The notes under the pieces: generated by a model
Told to the model about the DNA's origin: nothing
Databases searched by the model: none
The model's input: the letters and a program-made list of their open reading frames with translations, nothing else
Shown here: one piece after another, positions 44,097 through 55,580 of the stretch
Numbering within the stretch: position 1 is the stretch's first letter
Layout: every line of letters starts with the position of its first letter
Program-made: the position numbers and the translations under genes
Source of the DNA: Salvator merianae
Lineage: Eukaryota > Chordata > Lepidosauria > Squamata > Teiidae
NCBI GenBank assembly: GCA_003586115.2
Contig: QVOM02000034.1
Location: forward strand, 108,079,510-108,143,509
DNA length: 64,000 nucleotides
Reading direction: 5' to 3'

Positions 44097-44580
44097 AGGG
44101 CCTGTTCGCACTTTGTGCTAGCAAGCCTCAAGCATGCTTCCTAGCCAAGTGCTTCCGAATTTGGCAGAGGCCTGAGCGGCTGAGAGCAGGCTTCATCTGC
44201 TCCTGATTTCTATCACTGCTGGTGCAGTAAGTAGCAGTCTGGAACCTTACCTGAAGGTCATAGTGAGCTTTAGGTAAGGTTCCATTTGCACTTACTTGCA
44301 CTGCAGTGGCCATCTTGCATTTGCTGTTTCCATTTTACATGCGCGATCGCATGATCGTGCATGCGCGATGGAGCAATTGGGCCCGATTAGGCCCGTGCAA
44401 TGCCCCAGTTGGGCCACAATGCCCTGATCCAGCCTGTGATACTGGATGGGGCTGTGTGATGCCCTAACCAGCATTCTGGTGCCCAATCAGTCTTGCCCCC
44501 GATGGTCACCATCGGGCCTACACAATTGGGCCACACGGTGACCTAAAGCAGTTTTGCCCAAACTGATTCCTTCCACATGA
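44097..44580 (+). mobile_element. Possible family 'B'-like transposon, GC-rich interior
   Basis: Begins AGGGCCTGTTCGCACTTTG, the family B terminus. The interior has ATGCGCGATCGCATGATCG, TGCATGCGCGATGG and a perfect dyad CCCGATGGT-C-ACCATCGGG (44498-44516). The right terminus is not clear. CpG words are frequent compared with surroundings. Confidence 0.4.
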
Positions 44581-45059
44581 TTTTAACTAGAACTTGTACC
44601 TTCATGGTTTGTTATGATCTTTGGGTAGTTGAGAACTTTGGACCAAAACACCTGGAGACCATCAGATTGGGTGACTCTGAGAAATGTAAAGGACCAGATG
44701 CTACTGTGCACTCAGTTCTTTTTTTACATGGAATTAATCATGCTTGCCACCTTTACCCAGGTTTGAATTGACTTTTTTTTCCTGACATTTTGCTTGTGTC
44801 CCATGATCAGTAGGCAGTAACTTAAAAAGAGGTTGCCTGATTAAGAGTAAGATGCCAAAAGCTATACCAATAGCAAAATTGCCGGAGGCAACGCAAATCT
44901 CAAAGTGAAATGGAAAGGAGTTTAAAGCTAGATCTTTGTGGGAAAACTGAAGTGCATCAAATATAAATCGCACACATTTATTAAAATAAAAATAATAGAT
45001 ATTAATCACACATAATCACTCAGCACCATATCGTTAATAAGACTACTAATTAAAACTCT
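44581..45059. other. No recognised feature
   Basis: A/T-rich DNA without element ends. Confidence 0.4.
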
Positions 45060-45690
45060 GTAGGTTTGGCTGGTCAGGTTTCATGGCTGGATGCACTCCG
45101 CAAGAGCATGCTCCAGCCAGCATTTATGAGATTAATTTGTAAGCTCTTCAGATTCGGAATCTCTAAGGTTTATGCTGTCTGCATATTGTTTGCATAATGC
45201 AGTTTTATAGTGCGAAACCACTACCTATAAAGGGATTATTTTCATATTCAATGCATTAAAAATCTAGTGCAATTCACAGATACCACACTGAGCTTATGCC
45301 AGAGATAACAGGTAAAATGTCTCTTGTTCTGATTAGCTGCAAAGCTAACATAAGATCATGGCTGTCTTGAGAAAGAATATCGCCCCACTGAAATTAATTC
45401 CCCAATGGTTTTAAAGTCTGCAAATTGCATTATTTCCCCATCATATCTGAAAGTCTTCACTCCCTTAAAGCTTGCTGCATCTCATGCCTTGCTATCTTCC
45501 CTGGAGGGCCTAAATGTGGCGTCTCAGATTTATGTGTGTGATCTCAGTGTGTTACAACATCACTCCTGACTAATGCATTATTACAATACTTACATATACT
45601 CCCAAGTGCCACAGTATTGATTAGAAAATCACCAATCTGCATATTCATGCCATCTGTTCCATGGAAAAGCAAAACATTACATGATATTAT
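45060..45690. other. Candidate conserved non-coding block
   Basis: About 630 bp with no repeat or coding signature. It carries homeobox- and octamer-like words (GAGATTAATTTG, GTTTGCATAATGCAG, CCAATGGTTTTAAAG, CTGACTAATGCATTATTAC). The regular density of such words recalls vertebrate developmental enhancers. Conservation cannot be judged from one sequence. Confidence 0.3.
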
Positions 45691-46439
45691 TGGTCTTGTT
45701 TAGAAGGAAAATTCAGAGGCTCCCAATAGAACAAATAGGGATTCGTTCGCCATGTATGTGTGTGTACGTGTGCATACATAAACACACACATGCACTGGTA
45801 CACATTTGCATTTGGAATTGCAAAACAGAATTACATGAACGCCTCGGGGGATTTAAAGTGGCAACATTTCCTTGAATTAACAAAAATGGAGGAAACTCTG
45901 TAGAACAAAGTGCAAAGGGAAACTGTAACGGCTTCTAAAATTGAAGTGGAATTTCAAAGGCACATTGATGGAACACCATGTATAATACCAAGAAGACCAG
46001 AATCGGTTGTGAGCTCAAAAAGAGCCTTCCAAAAGATGAATGAGGCCTCCCTCACTGGGCCAGAATACTTCTAAAATATAGGAATCTGCTTATCTTTGAT
46101 TGATGGCTCAACTTGATACTTTCTTTCAGAAAGTTTGAGTACAAGCCCATCAATCAAAGAAAAACAAATCACAGGTTCAATTTGGGGGTCATTGACATCC
46201 TGCCATCTTTGCACAAACAGTCCAGAATTCAAGGGTCAAAAGTGGGGGAGGAAAGACTCTGACAGCTGACTAAATGTGATAGAACACCTATTGGAAAAAC
46301 ATTCCTCTAAGGGAAGTGGGGTGCTATCTAACACGTAGATTTCCATGCATGCCAATTGCACAGGTGAAGCATTTGTTTACAGGCATTATTGTGTTCATGA
46401 GCTGAGAATGTGTAGCCTTTTGATCTATTATGAGATCAT

Positions 46440-46472
<33 letters not shown>

Positions 46473-46795
46473 TAGCTGCATGTACATTTTTAGGCCTTCA
46501 GCTTGGATTCTTGAGTAGAGAATGTGTTGCCTTTTTTAAAAAAGAAATTTATACAACTTCTTTAAAGAAACTTCTAGAATGACCACCTGGTGGGAATCCT
46601 AATATTTCCTGTTTGGATTTGCTTCACATACTCCATACAAAGTATAGGAAGATCTCTTCTCCAAAGGTTAGAGCATGCATGTGGTGACTCATGAAATTGA
46701 ATTAGCAGAGCAGTGGGAGAGACTTGCCCTTCATCTCTCCAAACTCCATTTTGGTCCACTGTGAATCTAAATGTGGTTTAAGGAGATCAAAGAAG
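45691..46795. other. Unannotated except microsatellite and dyad
   Basis: TGTGTGTACGTGTGCATAC is followed by AAACACACACATGCAC (45765-45800), an imperfect dyad. A (TG)n tract lies at 46442-46470. Confidence 0.4.
46442..46470 (+). repeat. (TG)n microsatellite
   Basis: About 14 units. Confidence 0.95.
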
Positions 46796-47169
46796 ACCCT
46801 GCCCACACAGAATGGAGCACAATCCAGATCAGGGGGTCTTCAGTCTGCATTACCTGTAGTCCTTGATATCAAGGGCTACTGGCATACTAGCTAGGCCCAC
46901 TCCAGATCATGCCACTGTTTCCTGGACACCAGATAACCCAATGTAGCAGGTTTCCAAGGTCAGGAACATTTGTTCCGAGCCTTTTGGAGCCCTCACAGGC
47001 CAGCCCTGAATCTCATGCAAGCTTTGAGGCCCATGTGGGACTGATCTTGACTGGCTATGTTATGCAGATGCTGCAGTTCCAGACCACACTTGCCATGCTC
47101 CAAAGCAGTAGGCCTTGCTGGTTCAGACCCACTGGCTCAGAACAAGGAAAGGTAAATGCAGAAAGTCCC
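46796..47169. mobile_element. Family 'C' fold-back transposon, diverged
   Basis: Ends GGAAAGGTAAATGCAGAAAG. The central palindrome GTAGTCCTTGATATCAAGGG, CTAC lies at 46856-46880. It has AGGAACATTTGTTCCGAGCC where relatives have AGGAACTTT.CTAGCC. The left end is uncertain. Confidence 0.5.
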
Positions 47170-47777
47170 AAAGATAAAGTGATGAACATCTGGGGACAAG
47201 CCTTTGATGCATTGGATTACCTAAAGATAAAAGCATTTGGGAAGTTGTGAGCTCTTACAGAAGGTGTGCTACTGGTTCTGGGCAGGGCAGCACTAGCCAT
47301 TAAGAAGCAAGCATGTTGGATGAGTGTAATGAGCAGTGGCCAGTGAAATAGAACTGTTGGGACAATGGAAGAAAGGCGCAGCATTGATTGGCATTTTGCC
47401 TTTGATCACACCAGTCATGTTCTGTTTTGGAAGTGCATTTTCTGGACTTAAATGTGGATTAAGGTGCTAGCATGCAGATGCTACCACCTCTACATTGCTT
47501 TTAAGCTACTTTTTTTTTTTTTTTTTTACTGTGTACAGGTTCAGCCTTAGTAACTAAAGAGGCTTCCACACTGTGTGTGCATTGATGCAGAATGCAGAGC
47601 TCACTTCCTCACTTATTTCCAGAGATTTGGACCAGGAACACAGAGGCAGTGGGGAACTCACCAGCAACTTCCCCCCACACCCAGACAGTTTGGCTATGCT
47701 GGAGCTGTTCACCACATCCAATGGAAAAAGCAGCATGCATAGGAAGCATTCTGCACACATAACAGGGAGAAAGACGT
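47170..47777. other. No recognised feature
   Basis: Contains a T run at 47509-47527. No genes. Confidence 0.4.
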
Positions 47778-47940
47778 AGGCTGTGATCAGACGCAACCAA
47801 AAAGCAGCTCAAAAGCACCTCAGAGACAGTAGTGTGTGGCCCTCGTGTTCCCCTCCCAACTCTAATCCACCTTTCCTAGCCTTGAATGTCCATGAGAGGG
47901 ATAGGAGCAGATTGGCCTGCGAATGATCCCACATGTGAAC
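47778..47940 (+). mobile_element. 5' part of family 'C' transposon
   Basis: TAGGCTGTGATCAGACGC, then TGTGGCCCTCGTGTTCCCCT, CCACCTTTCCTAGCCTTGAA and TGTCCATGAGAGGGATAGG, co-linear with 5895-6035. Truncated on the right. Confidence 0.5.
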
Positions 47941-48034
47941 CATCTCTAAGCAATAAGATCCATGAGCTGCTCATTTTATCATTCAAGATGAGGGCATTTA
48001 GTTCAACTAATTAAATTTTCCAAGTAAAAACAAT

Positions 48035-49008
48035 TTCACAGCTACTATATGGTGCACCCATTTGGGGTTTTATTGATTTAGATAGCACTGAAGTGATTCA
48101 AAATACATTTATTAAAACAATCTCAGCATTTCCACCCATACTCCAGCTCCTCATTGTAGGCTAGAAGTGGGTCTACCTTCCTTTGCCATTAGGGTAATCA
48201 AATCAATGATATTATTCTACAAGAGACCTGTACACATGCTAGAAAATAGTTTAGTTAAGGAATGTTTCCAGGAACAACTGGATAAAGGAGGATGGACATC
48301 TGAATGTTGGTATTTAATGACCCAACTTCCTTTGGATTATGAGCAGATGTATGATACAACATTCCTTATGCAATTAAGAGATTTTCTATTTACAGGATAA
48401 GAATATCAAAACATGCAGTATGTGCAGAACTTTATGTTCATGAAACTGTATCAGTTTATTAAATGTGTGAAAGGACCAGCAACCTATCTACAGAGCCTGA
48501 CATATTTTCACATGAGAAAGTTTTTGTTGTTGTTTAATGGAACTCCATTGACAGCTTATCTGGATGGGAGATACAGGAGTATTCCAGCAGAAGAAAGGTT
48601 TTTTATTTGTGTGAATAACAAGTGGAAGATTTCATTTACCACATTTATATTGCAAATGGTATAGGGCAGCTAGCAAAAGGTTTATTAATCCACTGTTGTC
48701 TTACTTGCAGGGTTTTTCCTCAGCTGAAATGGTTTGTTATTTGCTGTCCGATCTAGATAGGAAAGTGACCAAAGAAGACGCCTTGTTTGCCAGGGCAAAG
48801 AAAAAAGGACTAGGAAACAAGTTGATTGTAGAGGTGGTGATTTTTTATTATTAATTGAGTAACTTGTAATTGAATAACTTGTACGTTGAACTGTTGTTAT
48901 TTTATACTATTGCACTTCATGTAACTTGCAAACACCAACAGTTGCAAATAAAGATTTTGAACTCAAAAAAAAATAATAATAAATAAATAAATAAATAAAT
49001 AAATAAAT
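48035..49008 (+). pseudogene. LINE 3' end (ORF2 C-terminus and tail)
   Basis: Shifting + frames give ILYGAPIWGFIDLDSTEVIQ, NTFIKTISAFPP, then QLRDFLF, TYLQSLTYFHMRKFLLLFNG and LDGRYRSIPAEERFFIC. The order LYGAxxWG..., N-F-x-K, then a 'YL..L....R...L..FN..P....GRY..IP...R.C.C' block is the post-reverse-transcriptase region of an L2/Ingi/R4-like non-LTR element. The 3' end has TTGCAAATAAAGATTTTGAA and an (AAAT)n tail at 48985-49008. Heavily frame-shifted, dead. Clade uncertain. Confidence 0.6.
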
Positions 49009-49571
49009 CTCAGCCATTTCAAGGATGCTTTTATTTTAACTCCATGTAATCACAGTAGAGATGTGCCAGATTGCTTTATTTTTTTGCGTTTCATACAAAA
49101 TTGGAGTTTTTGTTAATTTTCATCCGAATGTGAAGGTTTCGTATTTTGCATTTGAAGCCCAAATGCAAAAGCGAAAGGAAGTGGTACGTTCATCAATTTT
49201 CATGATTTTCTCTGTATTCTTTATTGTGATCAGCCTGTGGCTGTAGTAGTATACTATTGTTTAAATTATTGCAGTTCTTGTTATATTTCAATAGTATATT
49301 TTTCCTGTTTATTTCTGTGGAGTTTGCTGGCAGTGTGTCACTGCCAGCTATTCAGTGTCTGTGCATTTGTGGGGGAAAGGTTTATTTCTGTACAAGCTGT
49401 GAGTGGAACATTTCCACATATGTTGTAAATATATATTATTATTGGTCTGGTCTGGTATGGGTGCTGGCAGTGCAGTGCACCTTTTTCTTCTCCCTCACTG
49501 TGCACTGGTGGGAGAAGGAGAGAGAGGGTGGTTTCAGCCAGCATTGATGTTAGTTCTCAAACTACCTCTTT

Positions 49572-51410
49572 GGCAGTGAAGCCCTTTTGGGTCCTGCTTC
49601 ACATGGAGTAGTTTGATATCAGCCACACTGCTAAATGCTTGTCAGAGGCCATGGACCATCAGCTGCGGAGTTGGCTGAGCCAGGACCCAGCCCTTTTCTG
49701 TAGCTTCGTGGTCATTGACAACAGGAAGAATACAGTCAAGGCAGCTGGCCTGGTAGGGTTTGTGAGGATCACTTAGAATCATAGAATCATAGAGTTGGAA
49801 GGGACCTCCAGGGTCATTGGGTCCAACCCCCTGATCAATGCAGGTTTCACTAGACTACCCAAGACAGATGTCTGTCCAGCCTCTCCTTGAAGACCTTCAG
49901 CGAAGGAGAGCTTCACCACCTCCTGTGGCAACCTATTCCATTGACTGATTGCCCTTACTGTCAGAAAGTTTTTTCTAATATTTAACCTGCATCTCCTCCC
50001 TTGAAGTTTCATCCCATTGTTTCTAGTCCTTCCTTCTTGTGTAAGTGAGAATAGGACCAATCCCTCCACAATGTGACAGTCCTTCAGATACTTGGAAACA
50101 GCTATCATGTCTCCTCTCAGTCTTCTCTTCTGCAGGCTAAACATTCCTAGATCCATTAATTATTCCTCGTAGGACATGGTTTGCAGACCACTCTCCATTT
50201 CGGTAACCCTCTTCTGAACTTGCTCCAGTCTGTCAATGTCTTGTGTGACTCACACTTTCTACCTGGTCATGAGGGATGCCTTTGGACTCTCTGGGTTGGC
50301 ATTCAGCATCCCTGCTGATGCTTCTACCACTTCTATGGGAGTCCTTGTGGAGAGGTGCTGAAAGATGGCTTCCCATTTTCTCCGGAGCAGTAGTGCACAG
50401 ATGCTGCTCCATCAGGGCCAGGAGGAGAAGCTTGTGAAAGTACATCTGATCCCCACAGATTTTCCCACCCAGTGGAATTCCACCTATATCTTGCTCAAGT
50501 GCCTGCTGGAGCCAGAGCCTGCCCTTCACATGCTGGCTATGAGGTGCAATGCGGAGGAGTGCAGTCTCTCCCTGGAGGACTGGCACAGCATCACGAACGC
50601 TGTCAAGACACTCAGAGCCTTCAATCAGCTGATGAGGAAACTGAGTGGTAAGACAGCGATGCTGAGCATGGCACTGCCAAGCACAGTTGCCTTACACAAA
50701 CACCTTGGTGAACTTCAGCCCCAACTGACCACTCAGATTGTCTGGGCCTTGGCAGCTTGTCTGCAGGTTAGAGTTGAGAGGAGGCTGATCAAGCCTTGAG
50801 AAAGAAGTCCGTGACCATTTTGGTGAGCCTTCATGACCCAAGGGTGAAGAAGGAAGCTATTCCCACTGTTGAGCTGCCTCGATGGAGAGAGTGCCTGGCC
50901 CATGCCGCTAGGAGTGTTCAGACAGAGACTGGAGCACCTATTTGCAGTGCATCCCCCCCCCCCCAATGGCAGGAGTTCCCCCGTGGCTAGCACTAGCAGG
51001 CCCAGCAGCACAGTTTCCGAGGGAACTCATAAGGCATGCTGCCAGCCAGCACTATCCAAAATGGAATTTGAAGTTTTTAACCTTGTCACCTTGTCAATGA
51101 AACAGTGACAGCCAACTTTGCCTGATAGTGTTAAGCAGTCCATTTTGCAATATCTAAAGGGGGCAGTGGGAGGTGAGGACACAGTTTTGGGCAAAGCATT
51201 GCCAAATCTGGCTGGATTTGGAAACTATTGCCTGAAAGTACCTGTCCATTCTACCAACACCTGTGCAGAGCAAGAGGCTGCTTTCCATGGCTGGTGATTT
51301 GGTAGGTTCTCATCACTCTTGCACAGCTACTCAGCTTGTGGAGGACCTTGTCTTCTTAAAGGCCAGCTTGCCCTGCTGGGTTTTCCTGAGCTGCCTTTTG
51401 GGGATGGGAA
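49572..51410 (+). pseudogene. hAT (Ac-type) transposase, broken by CR1
   Basis: The + frame before the CR1 reads FDISHTAKCLSEAMDHQLRS, WLSQDPALF, FVVIDNRKNTVKAAGL. After it the same frame resumes with CVTHTFYLVMRDAFG and continues, with one TGA, through HFLRSSSA, FPTQWNSTYILLKCLLEPEP and ITNAVKTLRAFNQLMRKLSG to a stop at 50799. These are the hAT catalytic-core landmarks: V-T-D-N-x-x-N, C-x-A-H-T-L-N-L-V, and P-T-R-W-N-S-T-x-x-M-L-x-R-L-L-E. Further on, KYLSILPTPVQSKRLLSMAG and LVEDLVFLKASLP form the C-terminal dimerisation region (51235-51395). No BED finger or N-terminal part is recognised. It is a ZBED-like transposase fossil, non-functional. Confidence 0.9.
49775..50242 (-). pseudogene. 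CR1 LINE 3' end inserted in hAT transposase
   Basis: AGAATCATAGAATCATAGAG at the left is the reversed CR1 3' terminus. The minus frame carries LGMFSLQKRRLRGDMIAVSK, SLTQEGRTRNNGMKLQG and FLTVRAISQWNRLPQEVV, as at 18848-19325. The 5'-truncated end is near 50242. Removing 49775-50242 restores the transposase frame exactly, so the boundaries are well fixed. Confidence 0.93.
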
Positions 51411-51430
51411 ATCAAACCATGGGTGACTCA

Positions 51431-52309
51431 GTTCCACTTCCGCAGCACCAAAGGAAGCAAGAAAAAAGAAGGACTAGGTGGGCCAATACTTCCCAAAGAA
51501 AATGAAAACAAAAAGATAGCACAAGAAAGGGGGAAAGCCATAAAAAAAGGGAAAACCAAAATATGAAAATCTTTGAATAAAGGGGGAATTATAATATTAA
51601 AAAACCAAAACAAGGAAAAGGAAATAAGGAAAAGGTGGCACGGAGGGAGAGGAAGAAAATAAATCCTATCTACGGTCACTCTTTCTCTCTCACGCACACA
51701 CCAATGATGCCAGATTGCTGATGGCATAGGGTACATTCAGTGCCCTGGGCCAGCACCAGTCTGGGTCAGTGCCCAAGAGCCAGTACCAGTCTGACACTTT
51801 GGCCTGGGTGGACAAACCTACAGGTGAAGCTGCTGGTGCGGCAGCATCTCTCTCCATTCTCCATTCTCCACTCTCCAATCCATTAGGCAGCCAGTGCCAC
51901 CCTTGTCCCACAGATCTTCCCTTCACTTATTATTCTAAAGTAAGCCAGCCACTGCCAGAGTAGCTAGTTAGTTGACTAAAGTACATGAAACAGCAGATCT
52001 CTGTTGTTGATACTTTAGCTGAGGTGGGAGGGAACCTACTATCTTCATCTGCATCCATACCACTAGTACATCTTCTGTGGACCTACTCAGAAGGAACTAC
52101 TCCTCTTCAGATTCAACTGTACTACACAGAGGGGAGACAACAGAAGAATATGGTAAGTAAAGCAAGCAGCAGCTCAGCTAAGAAGGTAAAGGAAAGCAGG
52201 AACAAATTGTTTAGAAAAGGTTTTCCTTTAGGGGCATGTATTGAGTTCATCTCCTAGATCTTCCTCAAGCATTAAAGCTCAGTCAATGGCTCTTTTCAAA
52301 GCCTACTCA
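51431..52309. other. Possible 3' part of the hAT element
   Basis: A-rich run at 51460-51640, then CCTGGGCCAGCACCAGTCTG / AGAGCCAGTACCAGTCTG near-repeats at 51745-51795 and CCATTCTCCATTCTCCACTC. No coding frame or clear terminal repeat. Confidence 0.3.
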
Positions 52310-52440
52310 TTGGCTCCTGTCCCAACATTCTGCTTGAGCGTGCCCAGAAGCAATTGGTGGGCCACTGTGTGAAACAGAATGCTGGACTAGATGGACCTGG
52401 CCTGATCCAGCAAGGCTCCTCTTATGTTCTTATGTCCTAA
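52310..52440 (+). mobile_element. CR1-like LINE 3' end (second family)
   Basis: GCCCAGAAGCAATTGGTGGG, AATGCTGGACTAGATGGACC, CTGATCCAGCAAGGCTCCTC and TTATGTTCTTATG mark the terminal ~130 bp in sense orientation. Confidence 0.85.
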
Positions 52441-53039
52441 TGTGGAGCTGTGGAAGCAGCAAGGTGGCAGAAACCTACTCACAGCAATTAATGAAGAACC
52501 TGCCAGAATGGGACAGCTCTCATTCATCTCATGTGGACTCCTGGGGACCAGTAGCAAATGTGAACATCAGTAGCACAGAACAAAGAAGTGGTGGAAGGGG
52601 AAAGGGGAAGTTGAGTACCATTCATAATTGAATAAGCCAGTGGCAAGGAATTTCACATATGAGATCTATTTAGTAGTCACCAGATACAGGAGAAAGCAAG
52701 GATAATGAAATTGTCACCTTTCAAGTGTTTCATCTTACTTTCTGTGACTTCTTTAAAGAAAAAAAACACATGCTATGAGCTGTTTTTTCTTCAGTTTCTT
52801 AGAACCCACAACTGCCAGAGAAAGCAGAAAATCCAGAAAAGCAACAAAAAAAAACCCTAGCTTGCTCTTCTGTGCAGTTTCACACTGCTGGGTCAGTGAT
52901 TAAGAAAGACAAGGTCCTACTGCAGGGAAGCTAAATGGAGTTCATTATGGGCAAAAGAGCTGGAGAGGTCAAAAAAGGTGAGACTACGTGAAGCAGGATA
53001 AAATGAGAGACTAATAAGTGTGGCTTTCACTTCCTTAAT
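52441..53039. other. No recognised feature
   Basis: Single-copy-looking A/G-rich DNA with A runs. Confidence 0.4.
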
Positions 53040-53591
53040 GTGACTGTAAGGATGGCTTTTAACTATCAGTTGCTCATACGAATTATGGATGACAGCAATT
53101 CAAAAGGAAATATTTCATGTGATTATGAGCTCTATATGGATGGAAAAAGCACCCACGAGAACATTGGGGGGTTAAAGAACAGCCTGCAACTTGCTCCCAC
53201 TAATTACAAAGTTGGGAAGGCAGTTTTCTTCATATGGTGCAGCCCTGCTCAAACCAGGTATGGTCTAGAAATCTGGATGCAGCTGAATTTCCAATGGGTT
53301 TATTCAGTTAAGTCCCATGGAGCCTTCCAAATCATTGGACACAGAAAACAAAATGACTGTAAGAATTCAAACAGAATGTACGATCTAAAGATAAGGCATG
53401 CTGCTATTCCTGAATGTGCTGTAGCCAAAAACTTTTCAGTTTGCCAGCTAAATACATCAGTCTGCAGAATCACTGCATTTGACCAAAGTAGTCAAAAAGC
53501 ATCAAAACAATTTGAAAAGTCAAGTGTACTATTGCTGAGTTTAAGGAGGTATTTCAGATGCCTCCAGCAAAATATCCAACTCATGCCATGA
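53040..53591 (+). other. Longest open frame in the window; unidentified, probably chance
   Basis: 183 codons from ATG at 53052-region context to a stop at 53589-53591. The translation shows no signal peptide, membrane segment, known motif or repeat. Codon use is not obviously biased. A frame of this size is expected about once by chance in 64 kb of this composition. A short TTATTCAGTTAAGTCCCATGG string (53301, in pieces) resembles a common lizard repeat, which argues against a gene. Confidence 0.15.
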
Positions 53592-53741
53592 CTGTATGCA
53601 AAATAAACAAAAATAAAGATTTGTGTTCATATTTGTGCACACTGCCTCAATCCATAGGGTGACATAATTGAATAAGTGGACTGGGGATGGCTGTCCTGGA
53701 CTACCTCCTCAAAGAGCTGCTTGACTTCCACAGATCAGCCC

Positions 53742-55232
53742 TACATAAGAACGTAAGAGAAGCCCTGCTGGATCAGGCCACAATCCATCTAGTTCAGCAT
53801 CCTGTCTCACACAGTGGCCCACCAACTGCTTCTGGGCATTCTTAAGCAGAATAAAAGGCAAAACCTTCGCCTGCTCTCGACTTCCTGCGAATGGCCTTTA
53901 GAGGCATCCTGCCTGTGTTCCCACCCTGAAAGAAGTATCTAGGCATTAATTCTAGTAGCCACTGATACACCTGACCTCCATGAATCTGTGCAATCTGTTT
54001 TTAAACCTATCCAGGCTGATTGCTGTCACCACCTCTTGCAGTCGTAAATTCCATAGACCGATGATACTCTGGGTGAAAAAATACTTCTCCTTGTTGGTCC
54101 TAACTCTCCTACCTATCAGCCTCATAGAGTGCCCCCTGGTCCTAGTGTTGTGCAGTTTTTCTCTATCTTTTCCATACTGTGCATGATTTTATATACTTCA
54201 ATTAGTTTCTCTCTTAAACACTGTCTTTCAAGGCTGAACAGGCAAAGACACTGTAGCCTGATATCATAAGGAAGGTGTTCCAGCTCTTGATCATTCTGGT
54301 TCCACTTTTCTGCACCTTTTCCAGTTCCAAGATATCCTTTCTGAGGTAGGTGACCAGAATGGTAAAATACACAATATTCCAAGGCACAATGACACTTGCC
54401 CACTTGTTTTCTATTCTCTTCCTACTTAGCCTGAGGATTAAATTTGCTTTTTTCACTGTTGCAGCATACTGAGTCGACACTTTCACTGAGCTGTCAGCCA
54501 ACCCCCCAGAACCATTTCCTAGCTTGTCAGATAAAGATTGACCCCCATCACTTTATAGGTGTAACTGGGGTTCTTTGCCCCAATTTGCATCACTTTGCAT
54601 TTGTTAAGGTTGAAATGCATTTCTCACATGTTTACCCACTCATCCAATGTCAAGAGATCCCTCTGGAGCTCTTTACAATCACTTTCAGTTTTTACTACCC
54701 TGAACAATTTAGTGTCATCAGCAAACTTTGCTAACTCACTACTTACCCCTACTTCTAGATCATTTATGAATAAATGAGGGAACCCACTTCTCACCTCTTT
54801 CCACTCCGAGAACTGACCATTTATTCCTACTCTCTATGTCCTGTCCTTGAGCCAACTGCCAATCTAGGATAGGGCCTGTCCTCTTATTCTGTGACTGCTG
54901 AGTTTATTCAGGAGCCTTTGATGAGGGACATGTCAAAAATCTTCCAAAAGTCCAGACAGACAATGTCAATGGGGACACGTTTATCCATGTGTTTATTAAC
55001 ACCCTCAAAGAATTCTAACAAGTTAGTAAGGCATGATTTACCTTTGTAGAAACCATGCTGATTTTCTTTCAGCAATGCTTGCTCCATATATGTGTAGTAC
55101 TTTTAACCTTAATAATGGTTTCCATCACTTTACCTAGAACTGATGCTAAACTGACAGTTCTGTAATTTCTTGGATCCCCCCTGCATCCATTTTTGAAGAT
55201 CAGTTTTACCTGGCAGGAATATTCATATGTAG
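53742..55232 (-). pseudogene. CR1-like LINE, 1.5-kb 3' half including RT start
   Basis: The left end CATAAGAACGTAAGAGAAGC is the reversed 3' terminus. The minus strand then reads the 3' region (CTTCTCCTTGTTGGTCCTAA antisense) and ORF2 pieces: ECLREKLIEVYKIMHSMEK, NIVYFTILVTYLRKDILELE, KVQKSGTRMIKSW, and near the right end VKLIFKNGCRGDPRNYRTVS, LASVLGKVMETII. The last is the first conserved block of the CR1 reverse transcriptase (K.G....P.NYR.VSL.S..GK..E.I). Between them, text such as HEWVNMW-type and SFINDLEVG..SKFADDTK-type coding is recognisable only through frame shifts. It is 5'-truncated at about 55232 and dead. Confidence 0.9.
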
Positions 55233-55298
55233 AGTGGTAGGAAAGCTGAACCGAACACTCATGACCATGGTGATGGGAAACCAAACACTTCTACCAGT

Positions 55299-55580
55299 TA
55301 GACATGTACGCAAACTTTTTTTTTAATTATGTTCAGTTTCAAATCAAATCCTTTACTTGTAGTCTACTTGGATTCAAAAATACAATTTAAAAGCCTGTTA
55401 CAGTGAGGTACCATAGTAAACAGTAAAAACAGTGAACAGTTTCATAATTGTCTCCTGGTCTTTATGGCCATTGAACCAAACTGAACCAAAACCCATGAAC
55501 TTTGAACATATTTTAATTGAACTTTGAATGTACTGAAGACATTTGAAGTTTGGTTCAAATGTTCAATGAACTGTTCTACA
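55299..55580. mobile_element. Family 'A' MITE, right end lost
   Basis: Starts TAGACATGTACGCAAACTT. The interior has GAACCAAACTGAACC, CATTTGAAGTTTGGTTC and AATGTTCAATGAAC. No matching right terminus. Confidence 0.45.

Larger units (their letters stand above)
49056..51430 (+). mobile_element. Decayed autonomous hAT transposon
   Basis: The left end TAGAGATGTGCCAGATTGC resembles the family A MITE terminus (TAGGGATGTGCA). It is followed by a TTTTGCGTTTC/TTTCGTATTTTGC subterminal region like that of the MITEs, a non-coding segment, and then the transposase fossil at 49572-51410. A CR1 is inserted at 49775-50242. The right terminus was not found; sequence to about 52260 may still belong to the element. 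Confidence 0.6.
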
